From assembly GCF_017876405.1 (NCBI RefSeq), contig NZ_JAGINW010000001.1:4291203-4355202 (forward strand): 64,000 bases of DNA, given 5' to 3'. Made by a program: the position numbers and the translations under genes. The stretch comes from Kibdelosporangium banguiense (GTDB lineage Bacteria > Actinomycetota > Actinomycetes > Mycobacteriales > Pseudonocardiaceae). This document shows, piece by piece, positions 44,756-52,730 of this stretch. The notes beneath the pieces were generated by a model that saw nothing but the letters and a program-made list of their open reading frames with translations, searched no databases and had not been told where the DNA came from. How positions within the stretch are numbered: position 1 is the stretch's first letter; the number at the start of each line of letters is the position of its first letter.

Positions 44756-45958
44756 ATGATCATCGACGGCCCGACGATCGCGTCGCTCACCGCTCGATTG
44801 TCCGAAGTGGACGAGCGGCGGGTGGCGCGGTATCCGGGCGGGCTGGGCGGCCGGCAGCCGGTGCACACCTGTTACGTGCCCGCCTCCAAGGTCGGGCCGA
44901 CGACGCCGCGGGACTGGGGCGAGCAGGCCCTTGCCGCGATGGACGAACACGGTTTCGACCTTTCGGAGGATCTCACCGGACGGGTGAAGGCCAAACTGGC
45001 CCGGGAGCCGGTCGAGGACCTGCGGATCGACTTCGAGGACGGCTATGGCGCGCCGGTCTCGGAGGACGACGATGCCCGGTACGCGGCAGGCTGCCTGGTC
45101 CGATGGCACGCCGAAGGCATCGCGCCGTTCACCTCGGGCCTGCGGATCAAGTCGTTCGACACGCCTGGCCTGCGTGATCGCGGTATCCGGACGCTGGACA
45201 TCTTCCTGGAGACGCTCGGCGACCCGCCGCCCGGCTTCGTGATCACGTTTCCCAAGGTCACCGCGGCCGAGCAGGTCGAGGTCTTCGCCGAGTTGCTGGC
45301 GGTCTTCGAGCAGCGCCTGGGCCGGCCCGACGGGTCGCTGAAGTTCGAGATCCAGGTGGAGACCACCCAATCCATTGTGGACAGCGACGGCCGGCTGGCG
45401 ATCCCGCGGTTCATCGCGGCCGGTGGTCCACGCGTGACCGGCCTGCATTTCGGCACGTACGACTACACGGCGGCGTGTGGCCTCGGCGCCGGTCAGCAGC
45501 ATCTCGGGCATCACGCGTGTGACTTCGCGCGACATGTGATGCAGGTGTCGGCGGCCGGAACCGGCATCCGGCTGTCGGACGGGTCGAGCAACGTGCTGCC
45601 TGTGGGGGAGACCCCGGCTGTGCTCGCCGCGTGGCGCGTCCACTACGGACTGGTGCGCCGGTCCTTGGAGCACGGTTTCTTTCAGGGGTGGGACATGCAT
45701 CCTGCCCAACTGGTCACCCGATATGCCGCTGTCTTCGGGTACTACCGGGAGAGCCTGGCAGGTGACGCTCGGCGACTGGCCGCCTACGCCACGCGGGCCG
45801 AGAGTGGTCTTCTGGATGAACCGGCCACCGCGCAAGCGCTTTCGGCCTCATTGTTGCGTAGCGTCGACTGTGGCGCCGCGACGGCCGAAGAGATCACCCA
45901 GGCGACTGGACTTCACTTGGACGTGTTGCGAGCGTTCTACGAGCGTGCCATCCAGTAG
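44756..45958 (+). CDS. CitE/HpcH-like lyase of the DUF6986 family
   Basis: 400 residues. An (alpha/beta)8 HpcH/HpaI aldolase-like protein: VEDLRIDFEDGYG holds the acidic metal-binding pair, GIAPFTSGLRIKSFD a conserved Arg, FVITFPKVTAAEQVEVFAEL, FEIQVETTQSIVDSD and the LHFGTYDYTAACGLG segment, with WDMHPAQLVTRYAAVFGYYR near the end. Family members sit next to malate synthase and allantoin genes in many actinobacteria, but the reaction is not established. ATG 44756 has no good ribosome site, and the tnpB remnant abuts it, so the original link to aceB has been disturbed. A role in ureidoglycolate or glyoxylate chemistry is inferred from context. Confidence 0.8.
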   Translation: MIIDGPTIASLTARLSEVDERRVARYPGGLGGRQPVHTCYVPASKVGPTTPRDWGEQALAAMDEHGFDLSEDLTGRVKAKLAREPVEDLRIDFEDGYGAPVSEDDDARYAAGCLVRWHAEGIAPFTSGLRIKSFDTPGLRDRGIRTLDIFLETLGDPPPGFVITFPKVTAAEQVEVFAELLAVFEQRLGRPDGSLKFEIQVETTQSIVDSDGRLAIPRFIAAGGPRVTGLHFGTYDYTAACGLGAGQQHLGHHACDFARHVMQVSAAGTGIRLSDGSSNVLPVGETPAVLAAWRVHYGLVRRSLEHGFFQGWDMHPAQLVTRYAAVFGYYRESLAGDARRLAAYATRAESGLLDEPATAQALSASLLRSVDCGAATAEEITQATGLHLDVLRAFYERAIQ

Positions 45959-45985
45959 GGCATGCTGGAGGTTTGGAGGTGAGAC

Positions 45986-46855
45986 GTGGAGTTTCTGCGT
46001 CCCGGGAGCCTGAGCGAAGCTCTGGAGATGAAGGCGGCCGTACCGGAGGCTGTGCCGATCGCGGGTGGCACGGACGTGATGGTCGAGCTCAACTTCGACC
46101 ACCGCAGGCCGCCCGCACTGCTGGACTTGACCCGGATCGATTCACTGAGCGAGTGGTCAGCCGACAATGGCACGGTGACGTTCGGTGCGGGGCTGCCGTA
46201 CACGCGCGTGATCGACGAGCTGGGTTCGTCCCTGCCAGGTCTGGCGATCGCCTCCCGGACTGTGGGGTCGCCGCAGATTCGTAACCGTGGCACGGTTGGT
46301 GGCAATCTCGGCGCCGCCTCGCCGGCCGGGGACACGCATCCCGTGCTGCTGGCGTGTGACGCTCATGTCGAGGTGGCGTCTGTCCGAGGCAGCCGGCGGA
46401 TCCCGGCCAGCGAGTTCTACCTTGGCGTGAAACGCAACGCGCTCGCGCCGGACGAGCTCATAACCGCGGTGCACGTGCCCAGCGCCACGGGTCCACAGCA
46501 GTTCGCCAAGGTCGGCACACGCAACGCGATGGTGATCGCGGTGTGCTCGTTCGCGATCAGCCTGCATCCGAACACGCAGCGGGCCGGCGTGGCGATCGGT
46601 TCTGCCGCGCCGACGCCGCGGCACGCTCCCGGGGCGGAGGATTTTCTCGCCAGGGAACTGGACTGGGAATCACCGCGGCCGTTGGCCGACTCGGTCAAGC
46701 AACGTTTCGGCGAGCTGGTTGCCGCCGCGGCGTCACCGATCGATGATGTCCGAGGCACTGCGGCGTACCGCAAGCACGCCTTGGCAGTACTGGCAAGACG
46801 CACGCTGGGCTGGGCGTGGGATGCGTATCGCGGAGGGGAGCGGTCATGCGCGTGA
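45986..46855 (+). CDS. xdhB: Xanthine dehydrogenase FAD-binding subunit
   Basis: 289 residues of the CoxM/XdhB type. FAD-binding motifs: EAVPIAGGTDVMVELNF and RTVGSPQIRNRGTVGGNLG with ASPAGDTHPVLLAC, then the C-terminal CO-dehydrogenase flavoprotein domain (AIGSAAPTPRHAPGAEDFL). GTG 45986 follows GGAGGTGA. The 3' end overlaps the iron-sulfur subunit by 10 nt. It carries electrons from the iron-sulfur centres to NAD+ in xanthine oxidation to urate. Confidence 0.93.
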   Translation: MEFLRPGSLSEALEMKAAVPEAVPIAGGTDVMVELNFDHRRPPALLDLTRIDSLSEWSADNGTVTFGAGLPYTRVIDELGSSLPGLAIASRTVGSPQIRNRGTVGGNLGAASPAGDTHPVLLACDAHVEVASVRGSRRIPASEFYLGVKRNALAPDELITAVHVPSATGPQQFAKVGTRNAMVIAVCSFAISLHPNTQRAGVAIGSAAPTPRHAPGAEDFLARELDWESPRPLADSVKQRFGELVAAAASPIDDVRGTAAYRKHALAVLARRTLGWAWDAYRGGERSCA

Positions 46856-47304
46856 CCATGAACGTCAACGGTGAATCGCGCGAGGTCGACGACGTGTGGC
46901 CAGGCGAGAGCCTGCTGTACGTCTTGCGGGAACGCCTCGGCCTGCCAGGCTCGAAGAACGCCTGCGAACAGGGCGAATGCGGCTCCTGCACGGTCTACAT
47001 GGACGGCACGCCGGTGTGTGCGTGCCTGGTTGCCGCAGGTCAGGCTGAAGGGCGTACCGTCCAGACGGTCGAGGGTCTGGCGCCGGGCGAAGGACTTGAC
47101 CGGATCCAGCAGGCCTTTGTGGACGCTGGCGCGGTCCAGTGTGGATTCTGTACTCCTGGGCTTGTGGTGGCCGCACATGACTTGTTGAACCGCACGCCCA
47201 ATCCGTCCGATCCGGAGATCCGCGAGGCGCTGGCCGGAAACCTGTGTCGTTGCACGGGTTACGAGAAGATCCTGGACGCGGTCCGATCGGCGGCGCAGTC
47301 ATGA
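46846..47304 (+). CDS. xdhC: Xanthine dehydrogenase [2Fe-2S] subunit
   Basis: 152 residues. The plant-type ferredoxin cluster is bound by CEQGECGSCTVYMDGTPVCAC and the second cluster by QCGFCTPG and NLCRCTGYEKILDA. ATG 46846 has GGAGGGGAG. The gene overlaps both neighbours (10 nt and 4 nt). It transfers electrons between the molybdenum and FAD subunits. Confidence 0.95.
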   Translation: MRVTMNVNGESREVDDVWPGESLLYVLRERLGLPGSKNACEQGECGSCTVYMDGTPVCACLVAAGQAEGRTVQTVEGLAPGEGLDRIQQAFVDAGAVQCGFCTPGLVVAAHDLLNRTPNPSDPEIREALAGNLCRCTGYEKILDAVRSAAQS

Positions 47305-49556
47305 CCTCCCCGGTTGCTGTTACGACACAAGGTGGAATCGGCGCCAGCGCGCAACGCCCCGACGGCGCGTTGAAGGTGCGTGGCGAGTTCGCCTACGCCT
47401 CAGACCTCTGGCACGAGGACATGCTGTGGGGCGCGACTTTGCGCAGCCCGCATCCGCATGCCCGGATCGTGTCGATCGACATCACCGGAGCGCTGAAGGT
47501 TCCGGGTGTCTACGCCGTGCTGACGCACGACGACGTCCCGGGCACCAACATCTACGGCCTGGAACACTCCGACCAGCCCGTACTTGCGGTCGACGTGGTC
47601 CGGTACGAGGGCGAACCCGTGGCCGTGGTGGCCGCCGATCACCCGGAGACCGCCCGCCGCGCGATCAAGCGGATCGCTGTGTCCTACGAGGTGTTGCCGC
47701 CGGTCGTGAACACCGAGGACGCCGCGCACGGCCGTGCCCCGGATCTGCACCCGCACGGCAACGTGGTGCGACATGTGAAGATCCGGCGTGGCCCGCAGGA
47801 CGCCACGGCTGACGTCGTGGTGACCGGCGAGTACGAGGTCGGCATGCAGGACCAGGCCTTTCTCGGGCCGGAGTCCGGCTTGGCCGTGCCCGCGCCCGAC
47901 GGGTCGATCGATCTGTATGTGGCGACGCAGTGGCTGCACGTCGACCAGCGGCAGATCGCGGTCGCGCTGGGGTTGCCGCTGGAGAACGTGCGCCTGACGC
48001 TGTCGGGCGTCGGTGGCGCGTTCGGTGGGCGTGAGGACCTGTCGATGCAGGTGCACGCGTGCATGCTCGCGCTGCACACCGGCAAACCGGTCAAGATGGT
48101 CTACAACCGTGAAGAGTCGTTCTACGGGCACGTGCACCGGCATCCGGCTCGGATGTACTACGAACACGGCGCCACCCGCTCCGGAAAGCTCGTCTACGTC
48201 AAGGCGCGGATCTACCTCGACGGCGGTGCTTACGCGTCCAGCACGGGTGCGGTTGTGGCCAACGCGGCCACGCTCGGGCTCGGCCCGTACGACGTTCCCG
48301 GTGTGACTGTGGACTGCTGGGGCGTCTACACGAACAACCCGCCATGCGGCGCGATGCGTGGATTCGGTGCTGTGCAAGCGGCTTTCGCTTACGAGTCCCA
48401 GATGGACAAGCTGGCTTTGGAGTTGGGGATCGACCCGGTCGAGATCCGGATCCGCAACGCGATGAGCGAAGGCAGCATCATGCCGACCGGCCAGGTCGTC
48501 GACTCACCGGCGCCGGTGGCCGAACTGATGACCCTGGTCCGTGACAAACTGTTGCCCCCACAGGGTTCTCACCTGACAGACATGCCCGGTGGCGTTTCCA
48601 ACACCACTCACGGTGAAGGTGTCGTGCGCGGTGTCGGCTATGCCATCGGCATCAAGAACGTCTGTTTCTCCGACAGCTTCGACGATTTCTCCACCGCGCG
48701 GGTCCGGTTGTCCGTGGTGGGCGGGGAAGCGGTCGCGCTGGTGCACACCGCTGCCGCCGAGGTCGGGCAGGGCCTGGTCACGGTCCTCCAGCAGATCGTC
48801 CGCACCGAGCTGGGGGTCGAGGTCGTGACCGTCCAGCCGATGGACACATCCATTGGCGATGGCGGCTCGACCTCCGCGTCCCGCCAGACGTACGTCACCG
48901 GTGGCGCTGTTCAGGCCGCTTGCCGTGCCGTGCAAGAGAAACTGTTCAAGCGCCTTGGCCGTGACGACATCTCACTGGTGGGCGGGAAGATCATCGGCGA
49001 GGACGGGGGCATGCTCGATCTCGCCGAGGTGCTCGGCTCGGACGTGATCGACGAAGTCGTCGAATGGCGGCACAGGCCCACCGAACGGATCGACCCCGAG
49101 ACAGGCCAAGGCAACGCGCACGTGCAGTACGCCTTCGCGGCGCACCGCGCGGTCGTGGACGTCGACACCGAGCTGGGCCTGATCAAGGTGGTCGAGCTGG
49201 CGTGCGCGCAGGACGTCGGCAAGTCGATCAACCCGCAGGCGGTCCTCGGCCAGATCCAGGGCGGCACCGCGCAGGGCCTCGGCCTGGCCGTGATGGAGGA
49301 GATCCAGCTGCAGGACGGAAAGATCCGCAACCCGTCCTTCACGGACTACCTGATCCCGACAGTGCTGGACATGCCGCCGATGGTCATCGACGTGCTCGAA
49401 CGACCAGATCCACACGCCCCGTACGGCCTGCGCGGCGTCGGCGAACCGCCCACAATCTCGGCGACCCCGGCGATCGTGGCCGCGATCCGCGCCGCGACCG
49501 GCTTGGCGTTGCCCCGCGTACCCGTCCGGCCCGAACACATCACAGGGACAGGCTGA
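47301..49556 (+). CDS. xdhA: Xanthine dehydrogenase molybdopterin-binding subunit
   Basis: 751 residues. The molybdenum hydroxylase motifs are in order: GASAQRPDGALKVRGEFAYA, TLRSPHPHARIVSID, the Gln-loop GVGGAFGGREDLSMQ, PPCGAMRGFGAVQAAFAYE, EVGQGLVTVLQQI and the catalytic glutamate region GVGEPPTISATPAI. It hydroxylates hypoxanthine/xanthine to urate. ATG 47301 overlaps the [2Fe-2S] subunit by 4 nt and its stop overlaps the deaminase start by one base. The Mo cofactor insertion factor (XdhC/PucA type in other nomenclature) is not in the window. Confidence 0.95.
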   Translation: MTSPVAVTTQGGIGASAQRPDGALKVRGEFAYASDLWHEDMLWGATLRSPHPHARIVSIDITGALKVPGVYAVLTHDDVPGTNIYGLEHSDQPVLAVDVVRYEGEPVAVVAADHPETARRAIKRIAVSYEVLPPVVNTEDAAHGRAPDLHPHGNVVRHVKIRRGPQDATADVVVTGEYEVGMQDQAFLGPESGLAVPAPDGSIDLYVATQWLHVDQRQIAVALGLPLENVRLTLSGVGGAFGGREDLSMQVHACMLALHTGKPVKMVYNREESFYGHVHRHPARMYYEHGATRSGKLVYVKARIYLDGGAYASSTGAVVANAATLGLGPYDVPGVTVDCWGVYTNNPPCGAMRGFGAVQAAFAYESQMDKLALELGIDPVEIRIRNAMSEGSIMPTGQVVDSPAPVAELMTLVRDKLLPPQGSHLTDMPGGVSNTTHGEGVVRGVGYAIGIKNVCFSDSFDDFSTARVRLSVVGGEAVALVHTAAAEVGQGLVTVLQQIVRTELGVEVVTVQPMDTSIGDGGSTSASRQTYVTGGAVQAACRAVQEKLFKRLGRDDISLVGGKIIGEDGGMLDLAEVLGSDVIDEVVEWRHRPTERIDPETGQGNAHVQYAFAAHRAVVDVDTELGLIKVVELACAQDVGKSINPQAVLGQIQGGTAQGLGLAVMEEIQLQDGKIRNPSFTDYLIPTVLDMPPMVIDVLERPDPHAPYGLRGVGEPPTISATPAIVAAIRAATGLALPRVPVRPEHITGTG

Positions 49557-50020
49557 TGGAGCACGAATGGCTGGCCCAGGCCCTGCGCCTGGCCACGGAG
49601 AATGTCGCGGCAGGCGGCGGGCCCTTCGGCGCGATCGTGGTCCGGGATGGTTCGGTCATCGCGACCGGCACCAACCAGGTCACGCCGACCCTGGACCCGA
49701 CCGCGCACGCCGAAATCGTGGCGATCCGCAACGCCTGCCAGGCAATCGGCGACTTCCGCCTGACCGGTTGCGTACTCGTCTCATCCTGCGAGCCATGCCC
49801 ACTGTGCCTTTCCGCAGCACTCTGGGCACGCCTCGACCGCGTCATCTACGCCGCCGACAGACACGACGCTGCCGCCGCCGGCTTCGACGACAGAGCCTTC
49901 TACGACCTTTTCGCCCAACCCCGGGAAACCTGGCCAGTCCCAGTCCACTGCATCCGCGCCGACGCATACGACGCCCCATTCAAAGCCTGGAGCGCCAACA
50001 CAGATCGCATCGACTACTGA
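49556..50020 (+). CDS. guaD: Nucleoside/guanine deaminase
   Basis: 154 residues of the cytidine/deoxycytidylate deaminase fold. Zinc site: HAEI (His plus catalytic Glu) and SSCEPCPLCLSA (PCxxC). N-terminus ALRLATENVAAGGGPFGAIV and C-terminal FYDLFAQPRETWPVPV match the GuaD-type guanine deaminases rather than the tRNA deaminase TadA. Coupled to xdhA by a one-base overlap, it would deaminate guanine to xanthine, feeding the next enzyme. Confidence 0.88.
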   Translation: MEHEWLAQALRLATENVAAGGGPFGAIVVRDGSVIATGTNQVTPTLDPTAHAEIVAIRNACQAIGDFRLTGCVLVSSCEPCPLCLSAALWARLDRVIYAADRHDAAAAGFDDRAFYDLFAQPRETWPVPVHCIRADAYDAPFKAWSANTDRIDY

Positions 50021-50059
50021 GTAGTTCGCCCGAAGGTTCGTGACAGGACCGTGCGGCGG

Positions 50060-50341
50060 CTACCTGTCGGTGCACGGGCTGGCAGGAGCAACCCATACGA
50101 GATCGTAAGTAGTGTCGGGCTCGCTGCGGACGTACATCAGAGCGTTCTCAGCTTCGGCAAGAAAGTATTGGTTCCTGCCATCGGCGGTGATCATGTACGC
50201 ACTGTCGGCGAACTCCATACCCCACCCGATGATCTCGATGTCGTTGTCGCGATGGTTCGTCATGACAGTGGCGAACAGACGAGGTGCCTGCGCCGCGACG
50301 ATTGAGGCTGCGTGGTCGTCGAGTTCCGTGGCATCACACAT
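50060..50341 (-). CDS. Small hypothetical protein near the XRE cassette
   Basis: 93 residues, no signal peptide or span; begins MCDATELDDHAASIVAAQAP and contains IEIIGWGMEFADSAYMITAD and YFLAEAENALMYVRSE. ATG 50341 has AGGAG at a good distance, supporting translation. It follows the next small gene on the same strand by 37 nt and both are divergent from the XRE regulator. I recognise no family. Confidence 0.6.
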   Translation of the reverse strand: MCDATELDDHAASIVAAQAPRLFATVMTNHRDNDIEIIGWGMEFADSAYMITADGRNQYFLAEAENALMYVRSEPDTTYDLVWVAPASPCTDR

Positions 50342-50378
50342 GGCTGAGCTCCTAGTGTAGTCAATGATTGTTGAAAGA

Positions 50379-50651
50379 TCAGTTCGAGTTGCCGAGGGGG
50401 TCGGCTGGGACCAGCAGATGGCGGTGCGCGATCAGCCAGACAGGACAGGGAAACCTGCGGTTGCGCCGCCATCCGGGGCAGCCACGGCACCGGCCGCTGC
50501 TGTCAGGCTGATGCAAGTCCAGAATCTCCCGCATCGCCGAGGTCAGATTCCCAAGTTCGGTACTGGCAGATGCTTTGCGGGACAGGCTGTCCAGGCTTGC
50601 CAAGCGATTGATCATCGCGTCCCGTAGGACTGCGGCAAGAACGTGCGTCAT
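50379..50651 (-). CDS. Small cysteine-containing protein of XRE/DUF397 neighbourhoods
   Basis: 90 residues: a helical N-terminus (MTHVLAAVLRDAMINRLASL) and a C-terminal motif LHQPDSSGRCRGCPGWRRNR ending FPCPVWLIAHRHLL. The C-x-x-C plus PCPxW arrangement is common in small proteins beside Scr1-type XRE regulators in this family of actinobacteria (from memory of such loci). A GAGGT site precedes ATG 50651. A metal-binding role is possible. Confidence 0.55.
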   Translation of the reverse strand: MTHVLAAVLRDAMINRLASLDSLSRKASASTELGNLTSAMREILDLHQPDSSGRCRGCPGWRRNRRFPCPVWLIAHRHLLVPADPLGNSN

Positions 50652-50739
50652 GGGGATGTACCTCGATCGAACGCGGTCATACGCCCACCTGTTTGATGTC
50701 TATCAGCACAGTACAACTAGACATGTCCAGTTATCCATG

Positions 50740-50751
50740 CCTCGATCGAGG
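50740..50751. promoter_or_regulatory. 12-bp palindrome in the divergent XRE promoter
   Basis: CCTCGATCGAGG is perfectly symmetrical and lies between the divergent small gene (start 50651) and the XRE regulator (start 50821), a natural place for an autoregulatory operator. Confidence 0.35.
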
Positions 50752-50820
50752 GATGTCCGGAGCGGCAGAGACGTAGCAGGATGTGCCAATCGACAGACAG
50801 ATGGATGGACACAAGGGGAT

Positions 50821-51678
50821 ATGGCTACCAGGAATCCACAGAGGATCGAACTCGGCGAAACGCTCCGCAATCTCCGGACGAGGGCTGAAAAGAAGCCTGC
50901 CGAGGTCGAGCAGGACTTGCGCTGGTATGCCGGGAAGGTGAGCCGGGTCGAGTCGGGCGCTCGAGTCCCGACGTTCGCTGAGATGGACCGGCTGGCAACC
51001 ATCTATGGGATCGATGACGAGGAGCGGCGCACCCTGCATCTGCTGGCGGACGCCGCACGTAAACGCGAATCAGCCGCTCGGGTCGCGGACTTCGCGCAGA
51101 CCTACGTCACGCTTTTGAGACAAGCTTCCGTGGTGCAGTATTACGACGCGGAGCTGCTGCCGTCGTTTCTGCAGACCAAGGCATATGCCCGTGCGGTACT
51201 GGAACATGGGTCCGGCACAGTCGAGGACCGTCTGACTGACCGGCTTTCTCGCGGGAAGATCGTCACCAGAGAGACCCCTCCGCTGATCAGGGTGGTGCTT
51301 GGTGAAGCGATGCTGCACCGGGCCGTCGGTGGGCCCGATGTAATGAGGGAACAGATCGCCCACCTGTTGGACATGGCGCAGTTGCCGAACGTCGCTATCC
51401 GGATCCTGCCGTTCGCGGTCGGCGCTCATCGTGCGTTGGGTGTTGGATTCACGGTCCTGGAGATCGCTTCCCCCAAGATCACCCGCGTGTACATCGAGGG
51501 TCTGACCGACGCGACCTACATCCACGAGCCAGACGAGACCGAGACGTACAGGCGTGGATTCGAGGAGCTCTGGGAGTTGGCCGCCGCCGATGAGGAGTCT
51601 GCGACGATCCTCCGTAGGCACAACACAACGGAGGAGCACGATGGAGGCGAAACGCTGGAAGAAGTCGACGCGAACTGA
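50821..51678 (+). CDS. XRE family regulator with DUF5753 (Scr1-type)
   Basis: 285 residues. The N-terminal helix-turn-helix reads LGETLRNLRTRAEKKPAEVE and YAGKVSRVESGARVPTFAEM; the C-terminal DUF5753 domain contains YYDAELLPSFLQTKAYARAV, VLGEAMLHRAVGGPDVMREQ, VAIRILPFAVGAHRA and RVYIEGLTDATYIHEPDE. ATG 50821 has AAGGGGAT upstream. It overlaps the DUF397 gene by 38 nt, the standard pairing in streptomycetes and pseudonocardias, where the partner modulates the regulator in development or antibiotic control. Confidence 0.93.
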   Translation: MATRNPQRIELGETLRNLRTRAEKKPAEVEQDLRWYAGKVSRVESGARVPTFAEMDRLATIYGIDDEERRTLHLLADAARKRESAARVADFAQTYVTLLRQASVVQYYDAELLPSFLQTKAYARAVLEHGSGTVEDRLTDRLSRGKIVTRETPPLIRVVLGEAMLHRAVGGPDVMREQIAHLLDMAQLPNVAIRILPFAVGAHRALGVGFTVLEIASPKITRVYIEGLTDATYIHEPDETETYRRGFEELWELAAADEESATILRRHNTTEEHDGGETLEEVDAN

Positions 51679-51805
51679 AGGCGAGAACAACTGCGTCGAG
51701 CTGCCACACACGCTCGACGAGATCCGCGACTCGAAGAATCGCAGCGTGACGCTGGTGGTTCCCCAAGCAGCGGTGGTCTCGTTACTTCGATCGCTTGGCC
51801 ACTAG
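51641..51805 (+). CDS. DUF397 small partner protein
   Basis: 54 residues: KRWKKSTRTEGENNCVELPH then IRDSKNRSVTLVVPQAAVVS, the W-x-K-S/T...NCVE...VRDSK pattern of DUF397. ATG 51641 has GGAGGAG and lies within the 3' end of the XRE gene in another frame, so the two are co-translated. It ends just before a strong terminator. Confidence 0.88.
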   Translation: MEAKRWKKSTRTEGENNCVELPHTLDEIRDSKNRSVTLVVPQAAVVSLLRSLGH

Positions 51806-51806
51806 T

Positions 51807-51845
51807 CGACAAGAAGCCCCCGGTGCGACCGGGGGCCTCTTGTCG
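51807..51845 (+). terminator. Terminator of the XRE-DUF397 operon
   Basis: CGACAAGA plus GCCCCCGGT pair with ACCGGGGGC plus TCTTGTCG around a 3-nt loop with a single A-C mismatch: 17 bp of stem starting 2 nt after the stop codon. Confidence 0.85.
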
Positions 51846-51877
51846 TGGACCTGGCTGTCACACCCGGATTGGGTGGA

Positions 51878-52590
51878 TTACGCGAGAAAGCGGTCGAAGA
51901 AGGTCCGGATATTGGTGTTCTGGATGGCGATGGAGCGTGCCGGGTCAATGGTTCCGATGAGCGGGATCCACTTGTCGGCTGGGAAGCCCAACGGGCCGGT
52001 GAGCTGGGGCAGGATCACCTGCAGGTCGCTGTAGCTGTTGTGGGCGGAACCCTTGATGAGTACGTCCTGCTTCCAGCCGCGTTGGTTGGCCCAGAACTCG
52101 AACCACGATCGGTCCCAGTCGTTGCGCGGGGAATGGTGGACGATAGTGCCGTCGGGCAGCCGAATCTGGCTGCCCATCAGTTTGAACGGCCGGTCCAGGC
52201 CGCGTTTGACCACCTCGCCGGGAAGGTAGGGAACGCCGTCGCGGCCGAATCCCCAGCCCATCTGCCCGTCGAGGTTGATGCCGGCTTTGATGCGCCGGTC
52301 GTCGACCATCGTCTCGCCTGCGGTGAATCCACCGTAGGAATGGCCGAACATCCCCACTCTGCTGAGGTTCATGACGTTGTTGAGGTCGCGGTTGACCTGC
52401 GGCAGGCGGTCGAGAACAAATCGTGTGTCCGCGACCCGGGCATCGATCGCGGCTTTCAGGTATTCCGGCGTCGGGGTTTGCGCGATCGGTGGTTCGACCC
52501 GTCCGCCCGGAAATTCCACAGCGGTCTCGTAGGTGTGATCGATCGTCACCACGACATAGCCGTGTGACGCCAGATCCTGTACCTGGCCCG
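51878..52590 (-). pseudogene. 5'-truncated alpha/beta-hydrolase (PAF-acetylhydrolase-like lipase)
   Basis: The C-terminal two-thirds of a lipase: DLASHGYVVVTIDHTYETAV, the nucleophile elbow VGMFGHSYGGFTAGE, the acid region AGINLDGQMGWGF, and the catalytic His in IKGSAHNSYSDLQV, ending FFDRFLA. The family normally carries about 100 further N-terminal residues with a signal peptide and the oxyanion-hole segment (VVLFSPG-type). Here homology stops at ILPGQVQDLASHG near 52590 and the upstream sequence is unrelated, so the gene has lost its 5' end at a junction. Confidence 0.7.
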
Positions 52591-52603
52591 GCAGGATGGC
52601 CGG

Positions 52604-52660
52604 ATGGGCATCCTCAGCTACGCGGACGCGGTGAAGTTCCTGGGCGGCAAGGAGAACAAG
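52604..52660 (+). pseudogene. N-terminal fragment of a NACHT-type NTPase gene
   Basis: ATG 52604 opens MGILSYADAVKFLGGKENK, which matches, as I remember it, the conserved start of actinobacterial NACHT proteins with an N-terminal helical domain. After these 19 codons the similarity ends and the frame runs antisense into the urate oxidase gene. It sits exactly beside the truncation point of the lipase, so it looks like debris from a recombination event. Confidence 0.35.
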
Positions 52661-52730
52661 AGGCGCGAAGATCACTTCGCCTGTACCGAACCTGCTCACC
52701 GTGATCGACGGGGTCGACCACCTGGCCGCG

